This document shows, in pieces, positions 24,200-35,585 of a stretch of 64,000 nucleotides of DNA (position 1 is its first letter; every line of letters starts with the position of its first letter). A program made the position numbers and the translations under genes. This DNA is from Xanthostigma xanthostigma. Taxonomy: Eukaryota > Arthropoda > Insecta > Raphidioptera > Raphidiidae. The stretch is taken from contig OY754470.1 in assembly GCA_963575645.1 (NCBI GenBank), forward strand, positions 434,001-498,000, written 5' to 3'. The notes beneath the pieces are model-generated. The model ran no database searches and was not told the origin of the DNA. It saw only the letters and a program-made list of their open reading frames with translations.

Positions 24200-24641
24200 T
24201 TTTTATCCGTATGTATTTTATTTATATTATTTCGTTGAAACGACTCAATAATACTGAATCGCTCGGATAAGCATTATTGAGCAAATCAATAAAAAGGGTC
24301 TTGAGATTTTAGTCGTTGTGAATAATAAATTTATTTTAGTAAAAAGTAGTTATGTTAAAAAAAAACACACACTCAAACAGATTAGCACTGCAAAAGTTTG
24401 CGCGATGCAAATGCAGAAAATGGATGCGTCGACTACTGCAATAAAGCAGGAGGCGTCGCGCTTTGCACGCCATTAGCGAAACAAAAGTGGCACGCCATGT
24501 AAAACCATTTCGAACCGGGACTTTAGAAAAAATAAAATACTAACAGAACAGTGACAGGCACGTCACGTTCACGAAGTTAAAATATTTACCTCTAATTCAG
24601 TAATTGTTTTCACGATCAAATGAAGTCGTCCGACATTTTTT

Positions 24642-24981
24642 GAAGTGAAAACTTCTTTAGCGGCGTTGTACACTTTTTTTGTAATGGGTAAAAAATGTTA
24701 AACTCGCGTCAGGACACATGACCTAATCGAAAATTCGTAAGACGGATGGAGAGTAGATAGAGGTATGGGTAAAACCTGATCGAAAATTCGTAAGACGGAT
24801 GGAGAGTAGAGGTATGGGTAAAAAATGTTAAACTCGTGTCAGGACACGTGACCTGATCGAAAATTCGTAAGACGGATGGAGAGTAGAGGTATGGGTAAAA
24901 CCTGATCGAAAATTCGTAAGACGGATGGAGAGTAGAGGTGTTATTCAAGTTTTCACTTCTGCCGGCACTCCCGGAGTGCAA
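24642..24981 (+). mobile_element. TIR family S, copy 1, with private minisatellite
   Basis: Starts GAAGTGAAAACTTCTTTAGC and ends CAAGTTTTCACTTCTGCC followed by the hairpin GCACTCCCGGAGTGC. Four units of GATCGAAAATTCGTAAGACG plus spacer fill the middle. Confidence 0.82.
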
Positions 24982-25997
24982 TTTTCTTCTTTTTTTTAAG
25001 GTTGAAATCACGTTACAAATAATTTTTTTTTTGACAAAAAGTGTGTCTTTTTCAATATTATTTTGAACATAGAATAATCCCGCTACGGAGATGCTGACTC
25101 CCCATTTATGAACTGTAAGACGCGTTTAGTTGGCACTGCCATCTATGGTTGGGTAAGCAAACCGGTCAAGAAGCTTTTTTTAACATGTTTATGTATGAAA
25201 TCAAAGCTGAATGCAAGCAATTTTAATCATGTTAAGAAGAAGCGTTCAGAGTTTAAAATTTCTAAGACAGTTTTAATTTAAAAATATTTGTAGTAAGAAT
25301 TAAAAGTAAATGCACGCCATAATTTGAAATTATTTATTCAATACTTCGTTACGTAATTGATTGGTCTTATATTACCGTGCGAAATATCTATCTCGAAAAA
25401 ATAAGCCAAGCGTGAAAAGGTTGGACGCATATTATAGTCAAATCAATCACAATTCAATTTCAAAAGTTACAAAGCACCATCACAGGTAGGCCCTGTATCC
25501 GTGTATTATGCAGACAGCTTTCAGATACACAAATACGAAACACTCCAATATCCGAACCGAATCTTTGCTTTTACCTTGAAAGTAAAAAAATAACGTTAGA
25601 AAAAAACTGGGCATGTCAAACTGATTTTGGTTTACTGACAATAAGCAAATCGAAATAGTTTTTGACAGCCTCTAAAAAAAAATAGCCAGTTGGGATCACC
25701 AGGGTCCCACCTCTCCCTCTTTTCTAGAGGTCAAAATTTCATCAAGAGATCTAACTCCTTAAATAACAAAAGTGATCAGGGAAAAGAAATAACTGAAAAT
25801 ATTCCCTCACAATTAGAATTTAAAACTTTTTTTTTTTAAATTAATCATTTCTATTCTTTAGTGCAAAGGTGTCACACTCTGATGATCTTGATTGTTTAGC
25901 GTCTATAAAATACAGTCTCTCTCTCCCGCTCGGCAAGTTTTCGATCAACAACAAAAAAAAAAACGTTTCATGTTTGGAACTGATTTCCGTAATATTG

Positions 25998-26200
25998 CAC
26001 ATACCGCTAAACTAGCGGTATGTGCTTTATTATCGCTTTGTGCGTCAGATCTGACTTTCGTTCATATAAGAAGTTATATCTAAGTTAATTTCACACGAAA
26101 TCCATTCAAATTGAAGCTTTTTGAAAAGAGGAGATTCTGATCTATAAAACAGAACCATTTTTAAATCAATTCGAGTTCATAAATACTATTAAAATTGTAA
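25998..26200 (+). repeat. inverted pair member A (with 29-nt hairpin)
   Basis: Contains GCACATACCGCTA-AAC-TAGCGGTATGTGC and about 200 bp that recur as reverse complement at 31395-31600. Confidence 0.85.
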
Positions 26201-26521
26201 TTGAAAATTACAAACAGCAGTTGTCGGTTGGTCTGTACGTATGTACGTCACGACTCTACAGATCGCAATTCTGGTCGGATTGCCTTGGGTTATATTTTAT
26301 TCACTTTGTTTAGTATCAGACCAGAACCCTATTTAAATTCACATAAATGTGTTCAGTAGTTTAATTTATATAAACAGTTTTGTTTTATTATTTTTGACAG
26401 CTAATAGTTAAAATAAAAAACCTTAAAAAAACAAAAAAATACCTATTACTGTTATCGTAAATGTAGTGTATTACGTACAATAACTGCTACACTTCTATAC
26501 CACAATAACAACGCTAGCTGC

Positions 26522-26592
26522 GACATCGGTATGGCCGAGCGGTTAAAAGCGTTAGTCCATAGCAAGGTGCCGGGTTCGATTCCCACTGACAC
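26522..26592 (+). repeat. tRNA-Leu/Ser-like sequence, degenerate
   Basis: ATGGCCGAGCGGTTAAAAGC is a typical A box of long-variable-arm tRNAs, and GGGTTCGATTCCCAC a B box, but the sequence is too short for a full variable arm. It is followed by a T-rich tail. Confidence 0.55.
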
Positions 26593-27480
26593 AAGTAATA
26601 TTTTTTTTTCTATTCCATTTTATTTTTAATTTTTTTTTTCTATTTTTTTTAATTGGTTTTTTTAAATTTATTTTCTCAATTTTTTTTTCATTACCTATAA
26701 TATGTACAGTGGAAAACTTGCGGGATGTGCACTTTTGGTTTTGCCAACTATTTTGAAATAGGACAGTTGCTATAGGTCATATACATAATGTATGCTTGAA
26801 TGTATTTAGGATTTCATTACGGCAGTGCCTTTTATGTTGTAGAGGTGCGAACGAGAGAGTCAACAAGCGCGTAAATAAATCCACCGAAATCAATAATATG
26901 AATATCCGCACCACCGAGAATCTCTAGGCGCAATAATACTGTAAAAAAGTGGTCGGTAAAAATTCCGTTCGTAATTTGTAACTTCAAGTCGAATGTTTCC
27001 ACTGGCTAAATATAAAAACAGGAACGATCCGCCAGCTGGCATCATTCACACGCTTATACGCTGATGGAACGAGGCTACCTCTGTAATCTGCTAACCTTGA
27101 GCTATGTGTGTACAGTTTCGTTCACTGCAAATTCCTGTGTACATGCTTAATTCAAACAAAGGCCACTAATGACTAATTACGTTATTAGTTAAATATCGTG
27201 CTGTAGCAATCCGTCTGACGCAGCACAAAGCTGCCCCAAGGACTGGGGATTTTGATTTTTAGAAATTAGCCATATTTTAAGGGGAACACTGAGAACTCTT
27301 TTTTTTCAAAAAAACTGAGTACCATATTCGAATATTCTAATATAAAATTTTTGAGTAATTAAAAGATTTTTAAAAGTTTACATACATTGTCTTACACGCT
27401 TTACTTTAGAGAAGGATTTCCAAAAGTGAGATCCGCTGATCCCTAGAGAGGGTCCAGGATTCATATCTGGAAGATATTGA

Positions 27481-27928
27481 AAAAATTGGTTGTCTGTAAA
27501 ATCGGTTTACGGACGATAGTTTTACGTGATAACGTATTCCGCTCGAATATCATATTTAATAATACATAACCTAAATTTTAGTAGCTGTCAAACTATATTT
27601 TTACCGACTAATAATTTGATCAACCAAAGCAAAATACATATTTCTAAGCAATTATAAATACATTTAAAAGAATGTATATATATTATATATTTGTTAACAA
27701 ACTTATCTAGGCCATCTGTCAGATGTAGCTTTCGCTGGAACAGCCGAAAAAAATGTTGAACGCACACTACTCTCTGACGTCACGCGCGAAGAGGGAGAAA
27801 TGCGGCTTGGGCCGATCGTGCATCTCTATCGCTTATATCGCGCTCTCGCTTGCGGAACGTTACTCTTTTTCGTGTGTGCTGGCGGTGTTTCATCAATTTA
27901 TAAGACGTTATCACGTCAAAAAAAAAAA
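27481..27928 (-). repeat. repeat family T, copy 5
   Basis: Same terminal blocks. The interior, with GCCATCTGTCAGATGTAGC, is shared with copy 6. Confidence 0.85.
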
Positions 27929-28244
27929 TACTACGATTGGGCACAGATAGTGCGATGATGGAAGTTTCGTACAAATTTTGAAAGTCTCTAAGAAATCCGT
28001 ACGTGAAAAAGTTTAGAAAACCCTACTTTCATAGGAAAAATCCGAAAAAGTCAGGTAATTTTATTGATGTGGGAAAATATGAAAATTTTGGTGGAAGTCA
28101 GAGAAATTTTTTAAAGAAAACGGTTCCTACATAATAAAATTGTCGACCAACTTTATTACTTGACGTCAGACAAAATCTTTGCTCGTAGCTGTTATAGTTA
28201 AGAAATATTTCTCCGAAACATAAAACACAAATTGTTTATTTCTA

Positions 28245-28813
28245 TCATAATATAAATACATTAATACGTTAAGGTTAAGATGTTTGCCTCCCTTTTTAGA
28301 AAAAAACCACACAATTTCTCCACATAAATTATATATCATTGTACAGATAATTGCTTGCTCTACTGACATCGACAACTAAAAAATTTATTATTGCTATTGT
28401 TTTTGTAAATTAATTAAACTCTGAACAACGTCTGCCATCTGACGGCGTAACGTTAACACTTCGATCTGTCATCTGACCTTCATATTGTAAATACTGCATA
28501 CTGCCATCTGACGGCTTTAATATTGAAACAGCGAGCAACGCTGAACAACGTCACAGCAATGCTGCATGATGCCATCTGACGGCTTAGCTCAACGCTTTTG
28601 CTACTTGCGCCTCTATATGACAATTTTAGTAAAATATTTCTTCGATCTGTCATCTGAGCTTCATATTGTAATACAACAAAAAGAAGAACGTTATAAGCCG
28701 TGTGCAAAATTAGAAACGAATTGAATACCTGCAATCATATTTAAAAAATAATTTTTGTAAAGTGATAAATATTATACTTATTTAGTGCGAATAATTCGCA
28801 CAGGTCAGTCTAG
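28245..28813 (+). mobile_element. Helitron-like element, copy 2
   Basis: Same family as 2282-2738. The start is slightly diverged (TCATAATATAAATACATT). The interior is longer, with repeated CATCTGACGGC blocks. It ends with the same hairpin followed by CTAG. Confidence 0.78.
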
Positions 28814-29356
28814 TATTTGAAGTCAAGGAAAAACTAAAAAATCATTTGAGTGAAATGTCAGAGAACTTTGTTCGGGGGGAAAAGTAGCTTACTCTGAATT
28901 TTTGTATCCTTTGGAGGCCGGTGTTGTTTGGTTGCGGCACTCGGCAAGTAAGTCCAACATGTTGTTCTGTTGTTTATACGCTAATGGAACAATCACTTTA
29001 CATTAAGCGTCACTTAAAACGGGTCGTCGCTCGTCAAAACGTACGGCTTACAACAAACACGTGCTGCAAACCGACTGCTGAATAGACTCGAGGTCGTAAA
29101 GGACACAGCCAGACAGTTAATTTAAATATTTCACTTTGGACTGTGAACCACACACATCTATCCGTATACCTAATACTCGGCTCGATGTTCTACAGCCGGT
29201 ATTTATAGTATTTTGACACGTTCGTTACATTTTCAACTGAAATATCAATTTTACTCTATACCGTGCCAAAAGAAGTTTTACATAAAAAAGCGAGTGTACT
29301 TTAGACCACACGACTGAAGTAAAACTTCGTCCTGCCATGATTATTTTAAATATATA

Positions 29357-29640
29357 ATTATTCAACACGCGTGAGTAATATGTAATTTCGGGGCCCTGCT
29401 AAATTCTGGAGTAATAATAAATTACTTCATGTTGACGCTTAGAGTGCTAATACGAAACTGTACGATAATGTATTACTGCATAGTTTCTGGACCAATACGA
29501 ACGCGGTAGCGAGCCGAAACTGTACGGTAATGAATTATTACTGCATAGTTTCTGGACCAATAGGAACGCGGTAGCGATTTGTATATATGAAAACAGCATC
29601 GCAATTCAGCGAAAGTCAGGGCCATCATTGATCGAAGGAG
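29357..29640 (+). mobile_element. TIR element (MITE), copy 2, right end unclear
   Basis: Starts ATTCAACACGCGTGAGTAAT like the copy at 4172 and has the same TTTCGGGGCCCTGCTAAATT and GTAGCGAGCCGAAACTGTAC blocks. It then continues into a segment also present after copy 1 (GAATATTCCACTCGCGTG). Confidence 0.6.
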
Positions 29641-30071
29641 AATATTCCACTCGCGTGTTACCGCACTCGCTACGCTCGTGCGGCAAATTTCACGCTCATG
29701 GAATCTTCTCCTTCTCTCACTAGTCGCACAATATAGATACTATTATTAATTAGAATAATGCGTAAATACCTCTAATTTGCTCATGATAAATTCATAAACG
29801 AACAATAATATGCAGTCGGTTCGTCTCAAAGTTTATCGAACACAATATAACCTCACTCTGTAGCACATATCTACAAAATATAATTTTTGATTAATTAATA
29901 GGCAAAATATCTATATATATTTATTAGCATAATTTATAGTAGGTACATTTAAAAAGATTTATTAACTAACCTACATTATTTCTCGTTACAAAACGCAGCA
30001 AAATTCGATGAAAGGTATTTTTGATACAAAAAAAAAACAGTTGTTTTCATTTTAAACGTCAAATAGTTGTA

Positions 30072-30316
30072 TTAATGCTCCGTCTTTGTCGCACTCACTA
30101 ACTTATATCTCCCTCTCAACTTAATGCTCCGTCTTTGTCGCACTCGCTAACTTATATCTCCCTCTCAACTTAATGCTCCGTCTTTGTCGCACTCGCTAAC
30201 TTATATCTCCCTCTCAACTTAATGCTCCGTCTTTGTCGGACTCGCTAACTTATATCTCCCTCTCAACTTAATGCTCCGTCTTTGTCGCACTCACTGACTT
30301 ATATCTCCCTCTCAAC
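30072..30316 (+). repeat. tandem repeat, 49 bp x 5
   Basis: Units start TTAATGCTCCGTCTTTGTCG at 30072, 30121, 30170, 30219 and 30268. The other copy of this repeat family, near 43056, has a single unit. Confidence 0.93.
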
Positions 30317-31394
30317 TCCGATGATGCACTTCCGTAAACGATTTCATCAGGTATCGCGATATGATGCACTTCCGTAAACGAATTCGTCAGGCATTTACCA
30401 GCTTACTCCCCAAGTTCAAAAATATATTGCGTGTACCGAATTTCTATAATAAACTGCTCAGTACAAAGTATTACGTCTTACGCGCTACATTTGTTGAATA
30501 ATATATAGTTCTGAAGCAACTTGCAAAATGTGTATTCCCGTGGGATAAACAAAAAGGATACAGATTACAGAGGTACCTCGCAGAAAAGTTAGTGCAGTTA
30601 CTCTCTTTCCTAAACAAAATTATACATTTTAAAGTTCATTAATTAATTTAAGAACGAACGAGATAATGGGATACTTGCGACGTATAAGCAAAAGCTCTCA
30701 CTTTCTCGAAATAATAAAATCATCAAATTACGTTGCCGTCGGATCTATACAAAATTTCAATCCAATCGGATAACCGAAAGTGCTTCAAAATCAACTTGCA
30801 CGATTTGTAAAGTGCAGAGAAAGCTTACAAAAATTCGTAACGAAAGTGTTAAATGAAATTTGTCGTACTAATTTAAGTAATTAAAAAATTATTTTATCAC
30901 AGAAGATCAAAGAATTAACTTTAATTTATAATACATACAAATATAAACATGACGTGGCGCGCTTGCCTGTGTGAAGGCCATTTGTACCGTTTTAATTTAT
31001 GCGAAAAAGTATTTTGTCGTGTGAAAGAGGCTTCAGAGTCTATAGCGTCGCGGTGCGTGCTCGGTCCCAGCGATGGCGCAGTTCCGTTCCAACAGTCGTT
31101 ATTTTTGTTCTGCACTGTTCCGCATAGACCCCATCACAGAACAGGTTCACAGAAGTGATACTCGCTGAACTTAATGTCGTCACCTTGAAACTGCCGGGAG
31201 GTTGCGGCGCGAAGTTTAAAATTAAACTATTGTGTTGATTGTAATGTAATGCATTTTCGTTCTTCATTTAATATGGCCTCGGTTGTCGAGCGTCTATAAT
31301 TTAAAATAACTAACGATTAACAGCAGCAGAAAAATAAAAGCCCGGTAATAATTAAAGCTGACATGTACACTTTCCAGAAGTTACTATTACGAAT

Positions 31395-31600
31395 TTAAAA
31401 ATAGTATTTATGAACACGAATTGATTTAAGAATGGTTCTGTTTTATAGATCAGAATCTCCTCTTTTCAAAAAGCTTCAATTTGAATGGATTTCGTGTGAA
31501 ATTAACTTAGATATAACTTCTTATATGAACGAAAGTCAGCTCTGACGCACAATGCGATAATAAAGCACATACCGCTAAACTAGCGGTATGTGCTTTATTA
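31395..31600 (-). repeat. inverted pair member B (with 29-nt hairpin)
   Basis: Reverse-complement partner of 25998-26200; the same perfect hairpin lies at 31566-31594. The 5.2 kb between them shows no coding content, so they may be two MITE copies rather than ends of one element. Confidence 0.85.
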
Positions 31601-32730
31601 TTTATTATTTAATTAAATATTCGAACGTTTTTTAAGCTTTTGACGTGAAATATTGCAGTAATATGTAGTTTTAAAGACAATACAATGTAAAGACATTTTG
31701 GCTTTAGCAATATTTAAATAACAAGTTTAAAAATTAGAAAAAATAGCTGGTGGTGGAAGTTCCGGTTCTGGTGGTGGGAGAGCGTGTCTCTAGTTATTTT
31801 GCAAAGCTGTTTTTCATATAATATAGATACGGATAATGATGAAAAATTTAAAATTAAAGTAGTTAAAAAACTTTTTTTAAAAATGTACCGAGAGAAAAAA
31901 GTAATATTTAATTTTTAGGTGCATAATTGGATGTTTGAATGAATTTTTTTTTACAGACAAGTTTTATAACAAAACTATTTTTAATTCATAATTAAAAAGT
32001 TGTATTTAATTTAAAAATAATTTTTAAACTAACCTCCGTTAACGCGCCAAAAACATATATTATGACGTCGTAGTGCTTTCACGGTCACGTGATATTTTAT
32101 AGTTTTTCACATTTTAATTAATTTTATATTAATTATCAGAAGCTTTAGAAATATTTTCTTTTTCGGTTTCCAATAATAATGTACGATAACTTATTAAAAA
32201 TTAGTAGTTTTTTTCAATTCAAAAATCCAATTATAAAAGTGTGGCCCATGCTTTTATATTTATGAGCCTATTTTACGAAATCTATTTTAAATATGTATAA
32301 TACGAGAGTATTGTAAACACTATGAATATTATAGTGGACTTGATATGGGCATGAAATATCGTTTGGCCACCGACGCTTCTGTGCAGGTAAATGCTGTTCT
32401 GTGGCCCTGCACAGCATTCACAATGCCAGTTATTACATCGACACCGGCTATAGCCATCTCACGAGAGCGTTTACTTTCATAAATATCTTACTCAGTAAAA
32501 GTACAGGCTCTCGACTTTCCGAACTGTTATATAACAACAGAACAAGATTTCACAGCAACCAGTATCTCGTCATTATCATACAGCTGTTTCGGTCTAAACT
32601 ATTTTTATAAATTTATACGCTTTATATTAACTTCACTTGTAAGTTTGTATGTATGTTTGTAACTTTCATTTGGACTACAGCAAGTCGTTTATATAGCGGT
32701 ATAATATGCCAGCACTGTAACTACAGTTAA

Positions 32731-32813
32731 GTTAGCCGTGCGGTCTAAGGCACGGGTCTTCGCTGACGTCAACTCTCGGCATCACGAGTCGTGGTTCTAA
32801 TCCCGTCCACGCC
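32731..32813 (+). repeat. tRNA-Leu-like sequence with long variable arm, probably non-functional
   Basis: GTTAGCCGTGCGGTCTAAGG (A-box region) and GTGGTTCTAATCCCG (B-box region) about 83 nt overall, ending GCC then an A-run. The B box has a non-consensus CTAAT. It is followed at once by an AT-rich hairpin region. Confidence 0.55.
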
Positions 32814-32936
32814 AAAAAAAAAATCGTTTTTTTTTTCGGCAAATTTTTGACAATAAATCGAACTAAAAAAAGTGGAAAATAAATATAGTTTAAAAAAAAA
32901 TAAAAAACACGCTTTACATCAAACTAAAAAGTGAAA

Positions 32937-33153
32937 AATAAATATATAGTTAAAAAACTAAAAAACACGCTTTATATCGAACTAAAAAGTAAAAAATATT
33001 TTTTTTAAAATAAGCTTAAAAAGCGTGGGGCGCTTTGTTCCACATTTTCGTACATCGAGCGCTCCACGCTTTTTAAGCTTATTTTAAAAAAAATATTTTT
33101 TACTTTTTAGTTCGATATAAAGCGTGTTTTTTAGTTTTTTTTAACTATATATT
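32937..33153. repeat. inverted repeat, arms about 90 bp, loop about 35 nt
   Basis: Left arm blocks AACACGCTTTATATCGAACT and AAGCTTAAAAAGCGTGG recur in reverse order and complement on the right (CCACGCTTTTTAAGCTT, AGTTCGATATAAAGCGTG). A partial third copy of the block lies just before it, at about 32870-32930. Confidence 0.85.
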
Positions 33154-33159
33154 TATTAT

Positions 33160-33230
33160 GTAGGGTTCCGCGCATCCGACAAAAAACGGAGCGCTCGTGT
33201 CTGTCTGTCTGTCCGTCCGTCTGTCACAGC
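33160..33230 (+). repeat. short repeat fragment with CTGT tract
   Basis: TAGGGTTCCGCGCATCCGAC followed by a CTGTCTGTCTGTCCGTCCGT run, a sequence style I associate with dispersed Lepidoptera repeats; association from memory. Confidence 0.45.
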
Positions 33231-33401
33231 TGATTTTCTCCGAATCGATTGGACGAAAAAAGTTTAAATTTAATACATAATATATAGAATTAGATGATCT
33301 AATAGTGGTATTTGTACTGAAGTTAAAAATGTTGTATTTTTAAAAGCGAAAATTTCTTGATAAAACTTCAATTCATTCTTAATTTTAAATCTTTTGTACT
33401 T

Positions 33402-34095
33402 AAAAAAAAGACGGGTTGCACTCCGGGAGTGCCGGCAGAAGTGAAAACTTGAATATTAACGTCTTAATTTTTTGCATTTAGGAGCATTGTTTATTGATTG
33501 GCAACACTCGTAAATAAAATGGTTTGTATCATAGATTGCATTTTTATGTACGATATTTCAACGCTAGATGTCTAACGTTGTATAAAAAGTATCTGGCAAT
33601 TACTATCACTTAGAGAGCCTCACCCAGTTCTTACTTTTCCTAACGAGAGTTTAACATTTTTTACCCGTTACAAAAAAAGTGTACAGCGCCGCTAAAGAAG
33701 TTTTGTAAATAAAATGGTTTGTATCATAGATTGCATTTTTATGTACGATATTTCAACGCTAGATGTCTAACGTTGTATAAAAAGTATCTGGCAATTACTA
33801 TCACTTAGAGAGCCTCACCCAGTTCTTACTTTTCCTGACGCGAGTTTAACATTTTTTACCCGTTACAAAAAAAGTGTACAGCGCCGCTAAAGAAGTTTTG
33901 TAAATAAAATGGTTTGTATCATAGATTGCATTTTTATGTACGATATTTCAACGCTAGATGTCTAACGTTGTATAAAAAGTATCTGGCAATTACTATCACT
34001 TAGAGAGCCTCACCCAGTTCTTACTTTTCCTGACGCGAGTTTAACATTTTTTACCCGTTACAAAAAAAGTGTACAGCGCCGCTAAAGAAGTTTTC
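33402..34095 (-). mobile_element. TIR family S, copy 2 (reverse), with 195-bp triplication
   Basis: Begins with the reversed hairpin end (GCACTCCGGGAGTGCCGG) and AGAAGTGAAAACTTG. The body is three tandem 195-bp units and ends in GCCGCTAAAGAAGTTTTCACT. Confidence 0.85.
33510..34094 (-). repeat. tandem repeat, 195 bp x 3
   Basis: Units 33510-33704, 33705-33899, 33900-34094, nearly identical (for example CCTAACGAGAG in the first against CCTGACGCGAG in the other two). Each includes part of the terminus of family S. Confidence 0.93.
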
Positions 34096-34809
34096 ACTGC
34101 AAAAATTGTTGTCTAGTGTTTCGTATGATTTCGGGTGGAATTTAAATAAACGGATGTATTTTGTTTAGTTTTTGCTACGTCATCGATGATATTGGTATTG
34201 AAATTTAAAATCTGTTATATAAATAGGATAACAACATTGAAGAAGTTGCACGGCAACGTGAGTCAGTAAGTGGTTTTACGACTAACGCCATCAAACATTC
34301 AGTCTTTTAGATAAAGATTATATAGCTTTAAGGCCGTTAATGTTAAGGTAAATGTCAATATCGGATAATGGGAGCTCCGGCTGTGAACAACATTTATCAA
34401 TAAAGTCACTATATTATATACCTATACGCAGACAGGGTTTTTCGCCTAAGCAAATAGAGTTGGTAATCCTAACTTAATGCACAGATTCGAATCTAAAGAA
34501 AACCACTTTTTAATAACACGTCGGCCTGAAGTTGAACCCTGAACGTGCAGCGATTTATATTGTGTTACAAGCCCTCATAGTTTCCAAGAATATCAATTGG
34601 ATTTTTTTTTAATTTATTTGTCAAAAATAACAATTTCAAAATATGAACTAATGGAAGACCGGTTTGTATTTCGTCCGGGTGCAAATCTATACTTTCGCTC
34701 ACTGCTCATCCCCATTTTGTCGTTCCGTAATAATACAGCCGCGATATATGCTTGCTATAGTATGCCGAGTTCTTATTGATTTAGATTTTTCCAGCTTCAA
34801 AAAATGTCC

Positions 34810-35191
34810 GAGTTTAGTATAGGCTGTGTGCACGAAGCCTACTAGCGCCGCTAGTGGGTAATAGAGAATTATTGAACTCACTTTTTATGGAAATCGCGAC
34901 ATGTTTCTAAGGTGATAAGTCGAAAACTTTAGTTGGCCATGATGTGTCAAAAAAATTTAATAAGAAAAAACTGATGTTAATTTGTTTACACTGACAGCGG
35001 AACGTCAAATTAGGGCGCCAATGGTCTTTATTTTACTTAAATCGCCATCAGCGCAACAGCCCGGAATACAACAAGCATTTCCAGATCGCTTAGTTTTCCT
35101 ACGTTCTTTTTAATTAAAAAGCTTCATAAAATTATAACTATTTTCACTTTTAATAAACATTGCTCACTGACATACGGAAAATTTGAGCTTG
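34810..35191 (-). repeat. left half of an older repeat interrupted by the LTR element
   Basis: This stretch is the reverse complement of about 44060-44425 (shared landmarks: cacgaagcctactagcgccg and gcgccaatggtctttatttt). It stops exactly at the LTR target duplication and resumes at 40448. Confidence 0.85.
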
Positions 35192-35585
35192 TGTAACGCA
35201 CTGGTTACTTTCCGTGATCGATATTTTATTTTGATACGATTTAAATAAATATCATAATTTTAGTATTCAATTTTAAATTTTAATTTTATTCTTTTATAAT
35301 CATTAAATCTGTTTAATCAGTGAAATAAATTTTGCTGCGTGTATTTTCGCTGTCAGATTTGATTTAAGAAATGATAAGATGTTTTAATATTTTATTTTAA
35401 TGTTGATTTATTGAATGCTACGATGGAACTAAATTTCAAATTTTACAAAATTCTAAGCAGTAATACAAAATTATTATGTAATAAATACAGACAAAACGAA
35501 ATTATAATTAAGTAACTGTTAAAAAAAAAAAATATACAAAATGTATAGTATACGAAATGTACATTATAAAAGTTATAATGTTACA
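35192..35585 (-). repeat. 3' LTR of the Ty3/Gypsy-type element
   Basis: 394-bp LTR. The pol reading frame runs into it and stops at 35508, so the last 25 or so codons of pol are LTR sequence. No clean purine tract abuts the LTR: the minus strand reads AAAGGG followed by TTGTCGCC before the LTR start, so the second-strand primer site is unusual or sits 8 nt inward. Confidence 0.95.

Larger units (their letters stand above)
29281..30428 (+). repeat. repeat family J, copy 1, with 49-bp minisatellite
   Basis: Shares GACCACACGACTGAAGTAAAAC, CTCACTCTGTAGCACATATC and TGATGCACTTCCGTAAACG blocks with 42431-43275. It also hosts the TIR element at 29357. Confidence 0.78.

Noticed and set aside
24709-25011. 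100-codon ORF with repeated peptide
   Set aside because: The peptide repeats because the DNA is a minisatellite.
30072-30316. CRISPR-like array of regular 49-bp units
   Set aside because: The whole unit is repeated with no unique spacers, and the setting is an insect intron; ordinary minisatellite.
33510-34094. possible satellite or recombination site array
   Set aside because: The three 195-bp units contain transposon family S ends and are explained by local amplification.
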